From Cohnella ginsengisoli (GTDB lineage Bacteria > Bacillota > Bacilli > Paenibacillales > Paenibacillaceae), in contig NZ_JAPDHZ010000004.1 of assembly GCF_029525555.1 (NCBI RefSeq), forward strand, positions 496,001-560,000: a stretch of DNA of 64,000 nt, written 5' to 3'. The position numbers were made by a program, and so were the translations under genes. The notes beneath the pieces were generated by a model. The model was not told where the DNA came from. It saw only the letters and a list, made by a program, of their open reading frames with translations, and ran no database searches. Positions 38,296 to 47,289 of this stretch are shown piece after piece; position 1 is the stretch's first letter; each line of letters begins with the position of its first letter.

Positions 38296-38913
38296 TTAGC
38301 CAAGGCTCTCCGCTTCGCTCGAATCTGTCGTGTCGTCGAACAGCGGACCGCTCGTAATCCACAGCTGTTGCAGCTGGTCGTCCGTGATCGTGCCCTTCAG
38401 AAACTTGTCGTAGTCGGACGTTTTGATCTCGATCATATTTTCCTCGTCGTCGTCGGTGTAGACGACCCGCATGTAGACGGCGCCGACCGGCACGAGCTTT
38501 TTGAAAATCTGGTCGATATCCGTCCAATCGTCGTCGAAGCCGTATAAAGACGGATAATAGACGACCGCCGTCACGTCGCCTTCGATGTCCGTAAGCGAAA
38601 TTCCGTCTCCGCCGAGATTGATGACGTCTTCCGTCAACTGCACCAGATTGGCGCCGGCAGGCTTCAGGTCGACCGTCTGCTTTTTCGCGTCATAACTGTA
38701 GGTGACGCCGGCGCTTTTCAGCGCGGACAACGGCAGCATCGTCGAGCCTTGGAAGTTGATGGCGGGCGTATCTTGCGTCGCAATTGCCTGGCCGCCAAGC
38801 GTCAATCTGACTTTCGCGTATCCTTTGTACGTTCCCCACAAGCTTGCGGCGCTGACGACGCCGCCTACGGCCAGCAGGCCGATCAAGGTAAGCAGGATAA
38901 TCTTCTTTTTCAT
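38296..38913 (-). CDS. exported stalk-domain (copper-amine-oxidase-N-like) protein
   Basis: 205 residues. Signal peptide 1-22 (KKKIILLTLIGLLAVGGVVSA). The mature protein shows the stalk-domain pattern YAKVRLTLGGQAI...TPAINFQGSTMLPLSALKSAGVTYSYDAKKQTVDL common in Paenibacillaceae surface proteins, followed by an unassigned acidic C-terminal half ending DDTTDSSEAES. Function unknown; probably located at the wall. Confidence 0.75.
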   Translation of the reverse strand: MKKKIILLTLIGLLAVGGVVSAASLWGTYKGYAKVRLTLGGQAIATQDTPAINFQGSTMLPLSALKSAGVTYSYDAKKQTVDLKPAGANLVQLTEDVINLGGDGISLTDIEGDVTAVVYYPSLYGFDDDWTDIDQIFKKLVPVGAVYMRVVYTDDDEENMIEIKTSDYDKFLKGTITDDQLQQLWITSGPLFDDTTDSSEAESLG

Positions 38914-39004
38914 GGGCTCAACACTCCGTCGCTATTAGTATCTTTTATCCATTAAGTACCTTTAAATAATACCACAGCGGAGCGATTCGAATCTGTAACC
39001 TGCG

Positions 39005-39160
39005 TTACAAATTTGGGCGAACGGCGCATATAAAAAAAACGACCCCCGTCTCGCGACGAGGGCCTCATGGGAGAGGAGAAACCGGACGAAGAACTTATGG
39101 GGAAACGTAAGCCTTCTCCGCGGTTATCCCCGGCATCTCTCGACGCCGGTAGTAGCAGTA
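39005..39160 (+). ncRNA. structured leader upstream of rsmD (ylbH-leader candidate)
   Basis: A promoter-like TTACAA (39005-39010), 18 bp, TATAAA (39029-39034) precedes sequence rich in nested complementarity: CCCTCG-type stem at 39042-39063, GGAGAGG (39069-39075) against CATCTCTC near 39133-39140, ACCGG against CCGG, and a CTTA...GAAA...TAAG hairpin around 39094-39111. B. subtilis ylbH, the rsmD gene, has a described structured leader (ylbH leader). The match in position is clear; the fold match is by eye only. Confidence 0.45.
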
Positions 39161-39347
39161 TCGCCGTTAGGCGGAAAAATATACGCGATGGACTATAATT
39201 TTAGGCTCGGCGGCCGACCGTCGGGGACGGGCTTCCCGCCGGCGGCACGATATGGTAACATAAGCCTCATCTAAGCCGCGGCGGACCCGCGGCTGTCTTG
39301 CTGTAAAATTCAGGCATTCCATGTGCGCGGGGGGTCGAACATCACAG

Positions 39348-39912
39348 ATGAGAGTCATATCCGGAGAGGCCAGAGGACGGCCGCTCAAGGCGGTGCCGGG
39401 CCAGACGACCCGTCCGACGACGGACAAGGTCAAAGAAGCCCTCTTCAGCATGATCGGGCCGTACTTTGACGGGGAGCGCGTGCTCGACCTGTTCGCCGGC
39501 ACCGGCGGGCTCGGGATCGAGGCGCTCAGCCGAGGCGCTGGACGGGCCGTCTTCGTCGATGCGAACATGCGCAGCATCGAGGTCGTTCGCGCCAACCTGG
39601 CTGCGACGCGTCTCGCGGACAAAGCCGAGGTGTACCGGCAGGACGCCGGCAAGGCGATCAGACTGCTGGAGCAGCGCGTCGGCGAGCCCTTCGACCTGGT
39701 ATTCCTCGATCCGCCCTATGTCATGAAAACGTGCGACGAGCTGCTGCTTGATCTGACGGCGCGCGGGCTCGCGGGCGAGGATACGGTGGCGGTCATCGAG
39801 CATGAATCGGGCTTCGCTTACGGGGGAGCGCATCGGAATCTTTGAACGGCGAAGGTTGGCCCTGTACGGCGAGACCGCGATTTCCATCTATAAATACGGA
39901 GGCGAAGCCTAG
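39348..39912 (+). CDS. rsmD: 16S rRNA (guanine966-N2)-methyltransferase RsmD (one frameshift)
   Basis: ATG 39348. Opens MRVISGEARGRPLKAVPG, has RPTTDKVKEALFSMI, the SAM-binding VLDLFAGTGGLGIEALSRGA and the catalytic LDPPY. Five G at 39822-39826 give an early stop at 39845; with four G the end reads FAYGERIGIFERRRLALYGETAISIYKYG, giving 187 residues, the usual length, and a TAG that touches the coaD ATG. Methylates G966 in the 30S subunit. Confidence 0.93.
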
Positions 39913-40431
39913 ATGAATGCCAAAGCGAATCGGCCGGAAAGCGAGCATCGCATCGCAGTGTATCCGGGCAGCTTCGACCCGGTCACGTTCGGCCATCTGG
40001 ACATTATCCGGCGCGCGGCGAAGCAGTACGACAGATTGATCGTCGCGGTGCTGAACAATACGAGCAAAAGCCCGCTATTCACCGTCGAAGAGCGGAGGAG
40101 CTTGCTGCTCGAGGTGACGAAGGACCTGCCGAACGTGGAAATCGACAGCTTCAGGGATCTGCTCGTGCGGTACATGCGGTCGCAGCAAGCCCAGGTGATC
40201 GTGCGCGGCATTCGGTCCGTCACGGACTTCGAATACGAGCTGCAGATGGCTTCGACGAACCGTCAGCTCGACGAGGGCATCGAGACGATTTTCATGATGA
40301 CCAATCCTAAATATTCGTACCTCAGCTCGAGCATCGTGAAAGAGATTGCCAAGTTCGACGGCGCGGTGCAGGATCTCGTGCCGCCGGCGGTCGAGGCGGC
40401 GCTGCGAGGCAAGTTCGGCAAGCGGGACTGA
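39913..40431 (+). CDS. coaD: phosphopantetheine adenylyltransferase
   Basis: 172 residues. Nucleotidyltransferase motifs GSFDPVTFGHLDII and the C-terminal YSYLSSSIVKEIA (ISSxxIR-like) are present, as is VRGIRSVTDFEYELQMASTNR. Catalyses 4'-phosphopantetheine + ATP to dephospho-CoA. It follows rsmD directly, as in Bacillus (ylbH-coaD-ylbJ order), but here ylbJ lies convergent downstream. Confidence 0.96.
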   Translation: MNAKANRPESEHRIAVYPGSFDPVTFGHLDIIRRAAKQYDRLIVAVLNNTSKSPLFTVEERRSLLLEVTKDLPNVEIDSFRDLLVRYMRSQQAQVIVRGIRSVTDFEYELQMASTNRQLDEGIETIFMMTNPKYSYLSSSIVKEIAKFDGAVQDLVPPAVEAALRGKFGKRD

Positions 40432-40448
40432 CCGGCAACCAGGGATAT

Positions 40449-40501
40449 GCATGCAAAAGGCTCCGACCGGCGTAATTTCGCCCTAGGAGCCTTTTGCATG
40501 C
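40449..40501. terminator. bidirectional terminator between coaD and ylbJ
   Basis: Perfect 16-bp arms GCATGCAAAAGGCTCC (40449-40464) and its complement (40486-40501). The A and T runs inside the arms let it work in both directions. Confidence 0.85.
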
Positions 40502-40516
40502 CCGCGTCGGCCGCGA

Positions 40517-41778
40517 TTACTTTGGACGCTTGTCGCCACCCCGGCGGCGAGGCGAGATGAGCGCGGCGAGCAACGCTAGCAGGACAAAGATGCCCAGACA
40601 AGCGACGGCGGCGAGCGTCGTGCCGGGCAGCAGCGCCCAGCCCGAAGGGAGCGGACCGGCCGCGGGCTCGGTCGCCGCCAGCGGGCCGGCGAAGCCGCGC
40701 CAGACGGGAGTGAGGGGCGCGAACCAGCCGCGCTCGGCGGCGATGGCGAGCGGATAAGTCGCGACCAAGGCGAGCGCGGCGTGAAGCAGGCGGCCGGCGA
40801 TGAAGCGGGGCCAAGGGAAACGGCTGCCGCTCCAGGCGGCCCTGGCCTGGAGCAAGCCGCTCAGGCCGCTCCACGCGAGCGCCGCCGCGATGAGCGCGGC
40901 GGCTTTGGCCGGCGCGGATTCGAACAGCGCAGAGCGTCCGGAAGCATAGGCGCCGAGATGCATCTCGTATAGGCTCGGGATTGTCAGCCAAGCGTCCGTG
41001 CCCGGCAGCGCGGTCTGAACGATCCGCAGCAGCACGGCGCTCATCATCATGAGTCCCCCGATCGCGAACAACGTGGCGACGGCGCTCGTCACGGCGTCGG
41101 CGGTCTGCTTGCCGAAGGGGCGCGCATCGGCGAGGCGCGCCTCCTGCATCGCCCGGTAGGCCCGGCGTAGGGCGGAGCCGGAAGGCTGATGGGATACGTC
41201 GCCGTCGATGGGCGGTTCTCCGGCGGCCTCAGTTGTATTGGACTCGTTTCCGGACAATCGCGGCCAGAGCATACCCGTCGCGATGCCCGATATCCACAAT
41301 CCCGCGGCGATCGCCCAGCCGTAGGCCGGAGCTTGCAGGAAGCCGCTGCCTACCACGACAATGACGAGGAATGGATTGGGCATATGCGAGAGCAGAAGCA
41401 GCGACTCGGCTTCGCGGCCGCGAACGAGCCCGCGCTCCCGTAGGCGCGCCGTCTCTCTGGCGCCGGCGGGCAAGCCTGCCGTCCAGCCGAAAGCCGCGAC
41501 CCAGCCCGCCGCCGCCGGCAGCCTGAACAACCGACGGAAGAGCGGACTGCCCAGCGCCGCGATGCCGTGCAGCAGGCCCGAGGCGGCGAGCAGCTCGGCG
41601 AGCATAAGTGGAGGGAGGAGGCCGGGGAAGACGGTTTTCCACCAGATTTCAAGTCCGCCCAGCGAAGCGCGGAACGCCTCTTCCGGCGATCTCACGATGC
41701 CTACGACGAGCGCCAACGCGCAGCCGCCGAGAAAACGGAGATCATAAACGATTTTTTGCGCAATGCGGATCCCGGCAT
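40517..41778 (-). CDS. ylbJ: sporulation integral membrane protein YlbJ (one frameshift)
   Basis: Main frame ALALVVGIVRSPEEAFRASLGGLEIWWKTVFPGLLPPLMLAELL onward, about ten helices, with LLSHMPNPFLVIVVVG typical of YlbJ. The N-terminus is best explained by ATG 41778 (AGGAGG 8 nt upstream) reading MPGSALRKKIVYDLRFLGGCAL, which needs one additional base in the T6 run at 41752-41757; this is the only likely deletion among the shifts. Corrected length 420. YlbJ is needed for late spore cortex/coat development in Bacillus, so it marks an endospore former. Confidence 0.88.
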
Positions 41779-41960
41779 TGACGCCGCCTCCTCACGCCCA
41801 TTCGGGTCTAACGGATGGCAAGTGGTGCGAAGCGCCGCGGGAGCGCAAGACAGGGCCATGGCCGCTCAATGGGACATGGTACAATGTACGCATGCCCGTC
41901 CGGCGATAGACCAGCCTTGTCCGCGAAAGCGGGCAGCGGGGCGAGGGGGAGAGATCGTTC

Positions 41961-42417
41961 ATGCGCATTGAAATACTGGGTCCCGGGGAAAAGCCGCCGC
42001 TGGATTTGCTGCTGCTCGCCGATCCGTCCGAAAAGCTGGTAACGCAGTACTTGCGACGCGGCGCGTGCTACGTCGCGAAGACGGCGGACGAGGACCTTGT
42101 CGGCGTATATGTCCTGCTGCCTACCAGGCCGGACACGGCGGAGCTCGTGAACGTAGCGGTCGACGAACGCCGCCAGGGGGAAGGGGATCGGCAAGGCGCT
42201 CGTCCTTCATGCGATCGATACCGCGCGTAAGGTAGGCTATCGGACGATAGAGGTGGGAACGGGCAATTCGGGCGTCGGTCAACTGGCATTGTATCAAAAG
42301 TGCGGGTTTCGCATCGTCGGCGTGGACGTCGATTTCTTCGTAAGGCATTATGACGAGCCGATCTTCGAAAACGGCATCCCTTGCAGAGACATGATCCGGA
42401 TGTCCCGGGATCTATAA
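41961..42417 (+). CDS. GNAT-family N-acetyltransferase, YvbK-like (one frameshift)
   Basis: ATG 41961 with GAGGGGGAGAG upstream. GNAT core: CYVAKTADEDLVGVYVLLP, ELVNVAVDERRQGKGIGKALV (acetyl-CoA loop) and ALYQKCGFRIVGVD. Five G at 42176-42180 break the acetyl-CoA loop; with four the protein is 151 residues. Substrate unknown. A TACAAT -10 lies at 41880-41885. Confidence 0.87.
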
Positions 42418-42431
42418 GGCTACCGCCGTCG

Positions 42432-43667
42432 CTAAGCGCGTACCGGCGGCACCGTATAATCCCGCCAGGCGTCCGCGGGTCGCGAGGCGGGTAGCGCCGC
42501 GGCATAGACCGCGGTCGCACGCGCGTCCATCGCCAGATACGGCCAGTCGCCGTCGGCCGCGGTGTGAACGACGGGCACGGCCGCCGTCTTTTTCATGCGC
42601 TTCAGCAGCGCCTGTCCGCGCGCCGTGAACCCGAGCACGCGTACGTACTGCACGCCCGCAGCCAGCCGCTCGGCGTCCAGGTCTTCCTTCCGATGGCCGA
42701 GGAGGATGCGCGCGAGCGTCCGCTGCAGCTTCGTGCGCGTGTACCGCTTCGTCTTGAGCAGGTCGAGCAGCTCGTCCACTCGCCACGACCGCAGCTCCCG
42801 CAGCGCGCCCTTGATGCGGTGCTCAAGCCCTTCGGTCACCTCGGCGTACGTCCCCAGCTCGGAGGCGGGCAGGGAGCTAAGCAAATGGAACAGCGGCCTG
42901 GCGAAGGCGTCCCAAGTCACCGGTGCCTTTCCGGCTGCCGCCTCTCTGCGCAATACGGCAAGCGTAGAGCCGGGAACATAGGGCGCCAACCCGTCCAGCG
43001 CGCCTCCCGATTCGACGACCAGCTTGCGCAGCGCCGTCGCGCTGGCGATGGCCGTGTCGGTGATCGAGCTTTGATTGTAGTCCGACTTTTCGCGCCGGAT
43101 GGAGAGCGCCCGCATCGGGCTGCCCAGCTTGCGCAATGCGAGCATATAATGGAGTCCGAGCGTATGGTTCGGCTGCGCCAGGCCGAACGCGGCGTCCGCT
43201 TCGCCCGAGGCTTCCAGCAGCTGGCGGGCGGCCGCGGCATAGGCGCTCGGGTAAGGCAAGCCCTCCTTCAGCAGCGCGCCAAGGCGAAGCCGCATCGACT
43301 CGGGCTCGGCGGCCAGTCGATCCGCGATGCGGGACAGCGCATCGGCGTTACCGCTCTCGCTGCCGAAGCAGAGCGCATCGCAGACGCCTGTCGCGGCCAG
43401 CGCGGCGACCGCGCCGTAGGCGAACCACTGGGCAGGCTGGCCGCTGTAAGCGACGGGCAGCTCGAGCACGAGATCGCAGCCTGCGCGCAGCGCCATTTCC
43501 GCGCGGGACCACTTATCCGCGATGGCGGGCTCGCCGCGCTGCAGGAAGTGGCCGCTCATGACGGCGATCACCGATTCGGCGTCCGTTATTTTGCGCGATT
43601 GTTGTATATGATAGAGATGACCGTTATGCAGCGGATTGTATTCGACGACGAGGCCGACGGTGGACAT
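42432..43667 (-). CDS. tmcAL: tRNA(Met) cytidine acetate ligase (YlbM)
   Basis: 411 residues from ATG 43667, preceded by AAAGGAGCG. HxGH-type nucleotidyltransferase start VGLVVEYNPLHNGHLYHI, then HFLQRGEPAIADKWSRAEMAL, ELPVAYSGQPAQWFAYGAV, SIRREKSDYN and the C-terminal RTLARILLGHRK. TmcAL uses acetate and ATP to acetylate the wobble cytidine of elongator tRNA-Met. Longer in-frame upstream extension crosses the yceD promoter and is excluded. Confidence 0.93.
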   Translation of the reverse strand: MSTVGLVVEYNPLHNGHLYHIQQSRKITDAESVIAVMSGHFLQRGEPAIADKWSRAEMALRAGCDLVLELPVAYSGQPAQWFAYGAVAALAATGVCDALCFGSESGNADALSRIADRLAAEPESMRLRLGALLKEGLPYPSAYAAAARQLLEASGEADAAFGLAQPNHTLGLHYMLALRKLGSPMRALSIRREKSDYNQSSITDTAIASATALRKLVVESGGALDGLAPYVPGSTLAVLRREAAAGKAPVTWDAFARPLFHLLSSLPASELGTYAEVTEGLEHRIKGALRELRSWRVDELLDLLKTKRYTRTKLQRTLARILLGHRKEDLDAERLAAGVQYVRVLGFTARGQALLKRMKKTAAVPVVHTAADGDWPYLAMDARATAVYAAALPASRPADAWRDYTVPPVRA

Positions 43668-43765
43668 GGCGAACGCTCCTTTGAAGCGCGAATTAAAGAT
43701 ATGATAACATGAAAGAAGGCTTGAATTCCCAATGGTAGCGCCCGGATCGTCCGCCGCGTTAAATG

Positions 43766-43795
43766 TTGACAAAAGCGCCGTCCCGCGTCTATAAT
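43766..43795 (+). promoter_or_regulatory. sigma-A promoter of yceD-rpmF
   Basis: TTGACA (43766-43771), 18-bp spacer, TATAAT (43790-43795); about 27 bp before the yceD ATG. Confidence 0.8.
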
Positions 43796-43821
43796 TACTT
43801 TTGTTTGTTTGGAGTGATAAT

Positions 43822-44346
43822 ATGTTGCTCAATGTGCAGGAACTGAAGGCAGCCAAGGCTAAGCTTGCGCTGCGCGAGACGATAGACGTCGCCGATCTGC
43901 TGTCGCAGGTGCCCGGCGTGCGTCCGGCCGGTCCGCTCGAAGCGGACGTCACGGCCGAGCCTTCCGGCGAGTTCGTCAACGTAGCCGGCCAGCTGGACTG
44001 CAATCTCGAATGGACATGCGTTCGTTGCTTGACCAAGTTCGAAGAGCCGCTTCACATTCCATACAGCGAGAGCTTTAAGCAGGTCTCGCAGGAAGTGGCG
44101 GATCTCGGAGAGCAGGACGACGAGGACTTCGTGCCTTTCCACGGCGATCGGTTGGAGCTTCGGCCTTATTTAACGGACGAACTGCTGCTGAATTTGCCGC
44201 TGTCGCCGACCTGCAGCGATGACTGCAAGGGACTCGACCCGGAGACCGGCGAAGACCTGAACGGCAAGCCCGAGCGGCCTCGGCCGATCAAGATCGACCC
44301 TAGGCTGGAGGCGCTCAAAGGCTGGTTCGATTCCGAACGTTCATAA
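43822..44346 (+). CDS. yceD: YceD/DUF177-family protein linked to 23S rRNA and L32
   Basis: 174 residues from ATG 43822 (GGAGTGAT upstream). The family CxxC-like motif WTCVRCLTKFEEPL and the acidic C-terminal CSDDCKGLDPETGEDLN region are present. Family members are nearly always next to rpmF and are reported to help 23S rRNA accumulation. Promoter at 43766-43795; cotranscribed with rpmF 66 bp downstream. Confidence 0.9.
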   Translation: MLLNVQELKAAKAKLALRETIDVADLLSQVPGVRPAGPLEADVTAEPSGEFVNVAGQLDCNLEWTCVRCLTKFEEPLHIPYSESFKQVSQEVADLGEQDDEDFVPFHGDRLELRPYLTDELLLNLPLSPTCSDDCKGLDPETGEDLNGKPERPRPIKIDPRLEALKGWFDSERS

Positions 44347-44412
44347 CGACATCGAAATAGGAATGCCGATAGAGGCCGCTTTCGCTTTCGACTCTGGTAA
44401 GGAGGTGGGAAC

Positions 44413-44586
44413 ATGGCAGTACCTTTTGGCAAAACATCCAAAGCCCGCAAAAACAAGCGCCGGACGCACTTCAAATTGGTCGTTCCGGGTTTGGTCAAGT
44501 GCGAACAATGCGGAGAATTGAAAATCTCGCACCGCGTGTGCAAGGTTTGCGGCACGTACAAATCCCGCGAAATCATCAAGCAATAA
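44413..44586 (+). CDS. rpmF: 50S ribosomal protein L32
   Basis: 57 residues. Begins MAVPFGKTSKARKNKRRTH and carries the zinc ligands CEQC and CKVC, so it is the zinc-binding (C+) form. Start ATG follows AAGGAGGTGG. Located in the standard yceD-rpmF-fapR order. A stem with T-run at about 44592-44635 follows. Confidence 0.97.
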   Translation: MAVPFGKTSKARKNKRRTHFKLVVPGLVKCEQCGELKISHRVCKVCGTYKSREIIKQ

Positions 44587-44642
44587 TGAAATAACGCGTC
44601 CCGGCGTGACTAGCGTCAAGGCGCGTTTTTCTTTATATCGGA

Positions 44643-44659
44643 TTGGCACCAGGTATCAG
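44643..44659 (+). promoter_or_regulatory. candidate FapR operator
   Basis: TTGGCACCAGGTATCAG matches the FapR consensus TTAGTACCTRNTACTAA-type palindrome at about 12 of 17 positions, with the central ACC-GGT symmetry kept. It lies 27 bp before the fapR ATG, where autoregulation is known in Bacillus. Malonyl-CoA would release FapR. Confidence 0.55.
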
Positions 44660-44685
44660 TATGAACATATAAGGCGGTGTCGCCC

Positions 44686-45280
44686 ATGGAACGCATGCCC
44701 AAAAAAGCAACGCCATCAGCAGCTCGCCCGCCTCATCGAAGACAATCCGTTCCTGACCGACCGGGAATTGACCCGCCTGCTTAAGGTCAGCATCCAGACG
44801 ATCCGGCTCGACCGGCTGGAGCTGGCGATTCCCGAGCTGCGCGAGCGGCTCAAGCTGATGGCGGAGCGCTCCTACGATCCGGTCCGATCGCTGCCGCTGC
44901 ACGAAGTGATCGGGGACATCCTCGATCTTCAGCTCGACAAGAGCGGCATCTCCATGTTCGAGATCCGGGACGAGCACGTCTTCTCCCGAAGCGGCATCGC
45001 GCGGGGGCATCACGTGTTCGCGCAGGCCAACTCGCTCGCGGTCGCCGTCATCAACGACGAGATCGCGCTGACCGCATCGGCGGATATCCGGTTCATTCGT
45101 CCTGCCAGGCTTGGGGAAAAGTGCATCGCAAAGGCGTATGTGAGATCCAGCGGCGTTCAGAAAGGCAAGGCGAAGGTGGAGGTGTTCACCTACGTCGGCG
45201 ACGAAATGGTGTTCCAAGGCAACTTTGTGATTTATCGCTCCGCAGGCTCTGCGGACGAGGAAGGAGCGGGAGAGGCATGA
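44686..45280 (+). CDS. fapR: fatty-acid and phospholipid synthesis repressor FapR (one frameshift)
   Basis: ATG 44686 reads MERMPKK; six A at 44701-44706 break the frame, and with five it continues QRHQQLARLIEDNPFLTDRELTRLLKVSIQTIRLDRLEL. Corrected length 197. The N-terminal part is a DeoR-like HTH; the C-terminal part is the hot-dog fold that binds malonyl-CoA (GISMFEIRDEHVFSRSGIARGHHVFAQANSLAVAV). Overlaps plsX (ATGA). Represses the lipid operon below. Confidence 0.92.
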
Positions 45281-46266
45281 AAATCGCCATAGACGCGATG
45301 GGCGGCGACCATGCGCCCCGTTCGACGGTAGAAGGCGCGCTGGCAGCGGCCGCGCAGTGGCCGAAGGCGGAGCTGCTGCTCGTCGGACGGCCCGAAGCGC
45401 TGAATCCGCTGCTAGGCGCCGGCAAACCTTCGAACGTGACGGTCGTGCCTGCGGCCGACGTCATCGAGCCGGACGACGAACCGGTTCGCGCCGTGCGCCG
45501 CAAGCCTGAAGCTTCGATGAACGTGGCCGCCCGCATGGTGAAAGAGGGCGCCGCCGACGCGATGATCTCCGCGGGCAATACCGGTGCGTTGATGACGGCA
45601 GGCTTGCTCGTGCTGGGCAGGCTCAAAGGCATCGACCGGCCGGGCCTGACCTCGCTTTTTCCGACGACGGACGGCAAGGGCGTCCTGACGCTCGATCTCG
45701 GCGCCAATATGGACGCCAAGCCGGAGCATCTGCTGCAGTACGCCCTGATGGGCAGCATGTACAGGCAGAAGGTACACGGGCTCGCGAAGCCCAAGGTAGG
45801 GCTGCTTAACGTCGGTACCGAGGCGGCCAAAGGCAATGAGCTGAGCAAAGCCGCGTTCGAGCTGCTCGAGACGGCGCCGATCCACTTTATCGGCAACGTC
45901 GAAGCGCGCGACGTGCTTAGCCGCAGCTGCGACGTGCTCGTCTGCGACGGGTTTTCTGGCAACATCCTGCTGAAGGCGATCGAGGGCGCGGCCGAGACGG
46001 TGTTCGGCCTCCTGAAGCAGGAGTTGACGAGCAGCCTGCGCTCCAAGCTGGCGGCGGCCGTGCTTCGCCCGAACTTCAGGCGCGTCGGCAAAATGATGGA
46101 TTACAAGGTGTACAACGGCGCGCCGTTGCTCGGCGTGAACGGGCTGGTCGTCAAGAGCCACGGCTCCTCGGACGCCACCGCGACGATGCACGCGATCCGC
46201 CATACGGTAGCCGCGATCGACAACGGACTCATCCCTGCATTGGCCGAAGAATTCGGCGGAAAGTGA
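45277..46266 (+). CDS. plsX: phosphate acyltransferase PlsX
   Basis: 329 residues, start overlaps the fapR stop. Opens MKIAIDAMGGDHAP, contains MISAGNTGALMTAGL and CDGFSGNILLKAIEG. Converts acyl-ACP to acyl-phosphate for PlsY, linking fatty-acid to phospholipid synthesis. Second gene of the FapR operon. Confidence 0.97.
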   Translation: MKIAIDAMGGDHAPRSTVEGALAAAAQWPKAELLLVGRPEALNPLLGAGKPSNVTVVPAADVIEPDDEPVRAVRRKPEASMNVAARMVKEGAADAMISAGNTGALMTAGLLVLGRLKGIDRPGLTSLFPTTDGKGVLTLDLGANMDAKPEHLLQYALMGSMYRQKVHGLAKPKVGLLNVGTEAAKGNELSKAAFELLETAPIHFIGNVEARDVLSRSCDVLVCDGFSGNILLKAIEGAAETVFGLLKQELTSSLRSKLAAAVLRPNFRRVGKMMDYKVYNGAPLLGVNGLVVKSHGSSDATATMHAIRHTVAAIDNGLIPALAEEFGGK

Positions 46267-46277
46267 GAGAGAAGACG

Positions 46278-47264
46278 ATGAATGGAATTCCCGTGGGCAT
46301 CCTCGGCATCGGCAAGTACGCGCCGGAGCGCAGTCTGACGAACCAAGAGCTCGAGCAAATGGTGGACACGAACGACGAATGGATCGTGAGCCGCACCGGC
46401 ATCCGCGAGCGCCGCATCGCGGCCGAGCACGAGGCGACGAGCGATCTGGCGTACGAGGCGGCCGTCAAGGCGCTGGCGTCGGCGAACATCACGGCGGATC
46501 AGCTCGATCTGATCATCGTCGCGACGATCACGCCCGACATGTTTTTCCCGTCGACCGCCTGCATCCTGCAGGACCGGCTCGGCGCGAAAAAGGCGGCCGC
46601 GTTCGATCTGTCCGCCGCTTGCTCCGGCTTCATTTACGGACTCGCCAACGCATCCGGGTTCATCGCGCTCGGCATGTACAAGTACGCGCTCGTCATCGGC
46701 GCGGACACGCTGTCCCGGATTACCGATTACACCGACCGCAATACCTGCGTGCTTTTCGGCGACGGCGCCGGCGCCGTCGTCATCGGCGAAGTGCCCGAGG
46801 GACGCGGCTTCAAGTCGTTCGAGCTCGGGGCGGACGGTTCCGGCGGGCCTCACTTGCGCATCCAAGGCGGCGGCTCGCGCCAGCCTTCGTCCGAAGAGAC
46901 GGTGGCCGGCAAGCGTCACTTCATCGAGATGAACGGCCGCGAGGTGTTCAAGTTCGCGGCGCGCATCATGGGCAACGCGGCCGAAGAGGCGCTCCGCAAG
47001 GCGGGCGTGGACAAGTCCGAGATCGACCTGCTCGTGCCGCATCAGGCGAACATCCGCATCATCCAGGCTTCGCTCGAGCGGCTCGAGCTGCCGCCGGAGA
47101 AGTGCGTGATCAACGTGGATCGCTACGGCAATATGTCGGCGGCTTCGATTCCGTTGGCGCTGGCGGAGGCTGCGGAAGAAGGCCGCGTAAGCGAAGGCGA
47201 TACGATCGCGCTTGTCGGCTTCGGCGGCGGTCTCACTTGGGGCGCTTCGGTACTGGTCTGGTAA
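46278..47264 (+). CDS. fabH: beta-ketoacyl-ACP synthase III
   Basis: 328 residues from ATG 46278; a GTG at 46263 overlapping the plsX stop is an alternative. Catalytic Cys in DLSAACSGF, His in VPHQANIRI and Asn in RYGNMSAAS. Condenses acetyl- or branched acyl-CoA with malonyl-ACP to start fatty-acid synthesis. Confidence 0.97.
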   Translation: MNGIPVGILGIGKYAPERSLTNQELEQMVDTNDEWIVSRTGIRERRIAAEHEATSDLAYEAAVKALASANITADQLDLIIVATITPDMFFPSTACILQDRLGAKKAAAFDLSAACSGFIYGLANASGFIALGMYKYALVIGADTLSRITDYTDRNTCVLFGDGAGAVVIGEVPEGRGFKSFELGADGSGGPHLRIQGGGSRQPSSEETVAGKRHFIEMNGREVFKFAARIMGNAAEEALRKAGVDKSEIDLLVPHQANIRIIQASLERLELPPEKCVINVDRYGNMSAASIPLALAEAAEEGRVSEGDTIALVGFGGGLTWGASVLVW

Positions 47265-47289
47265 AGGATAGAGGAGGCTGACTTCCAAC

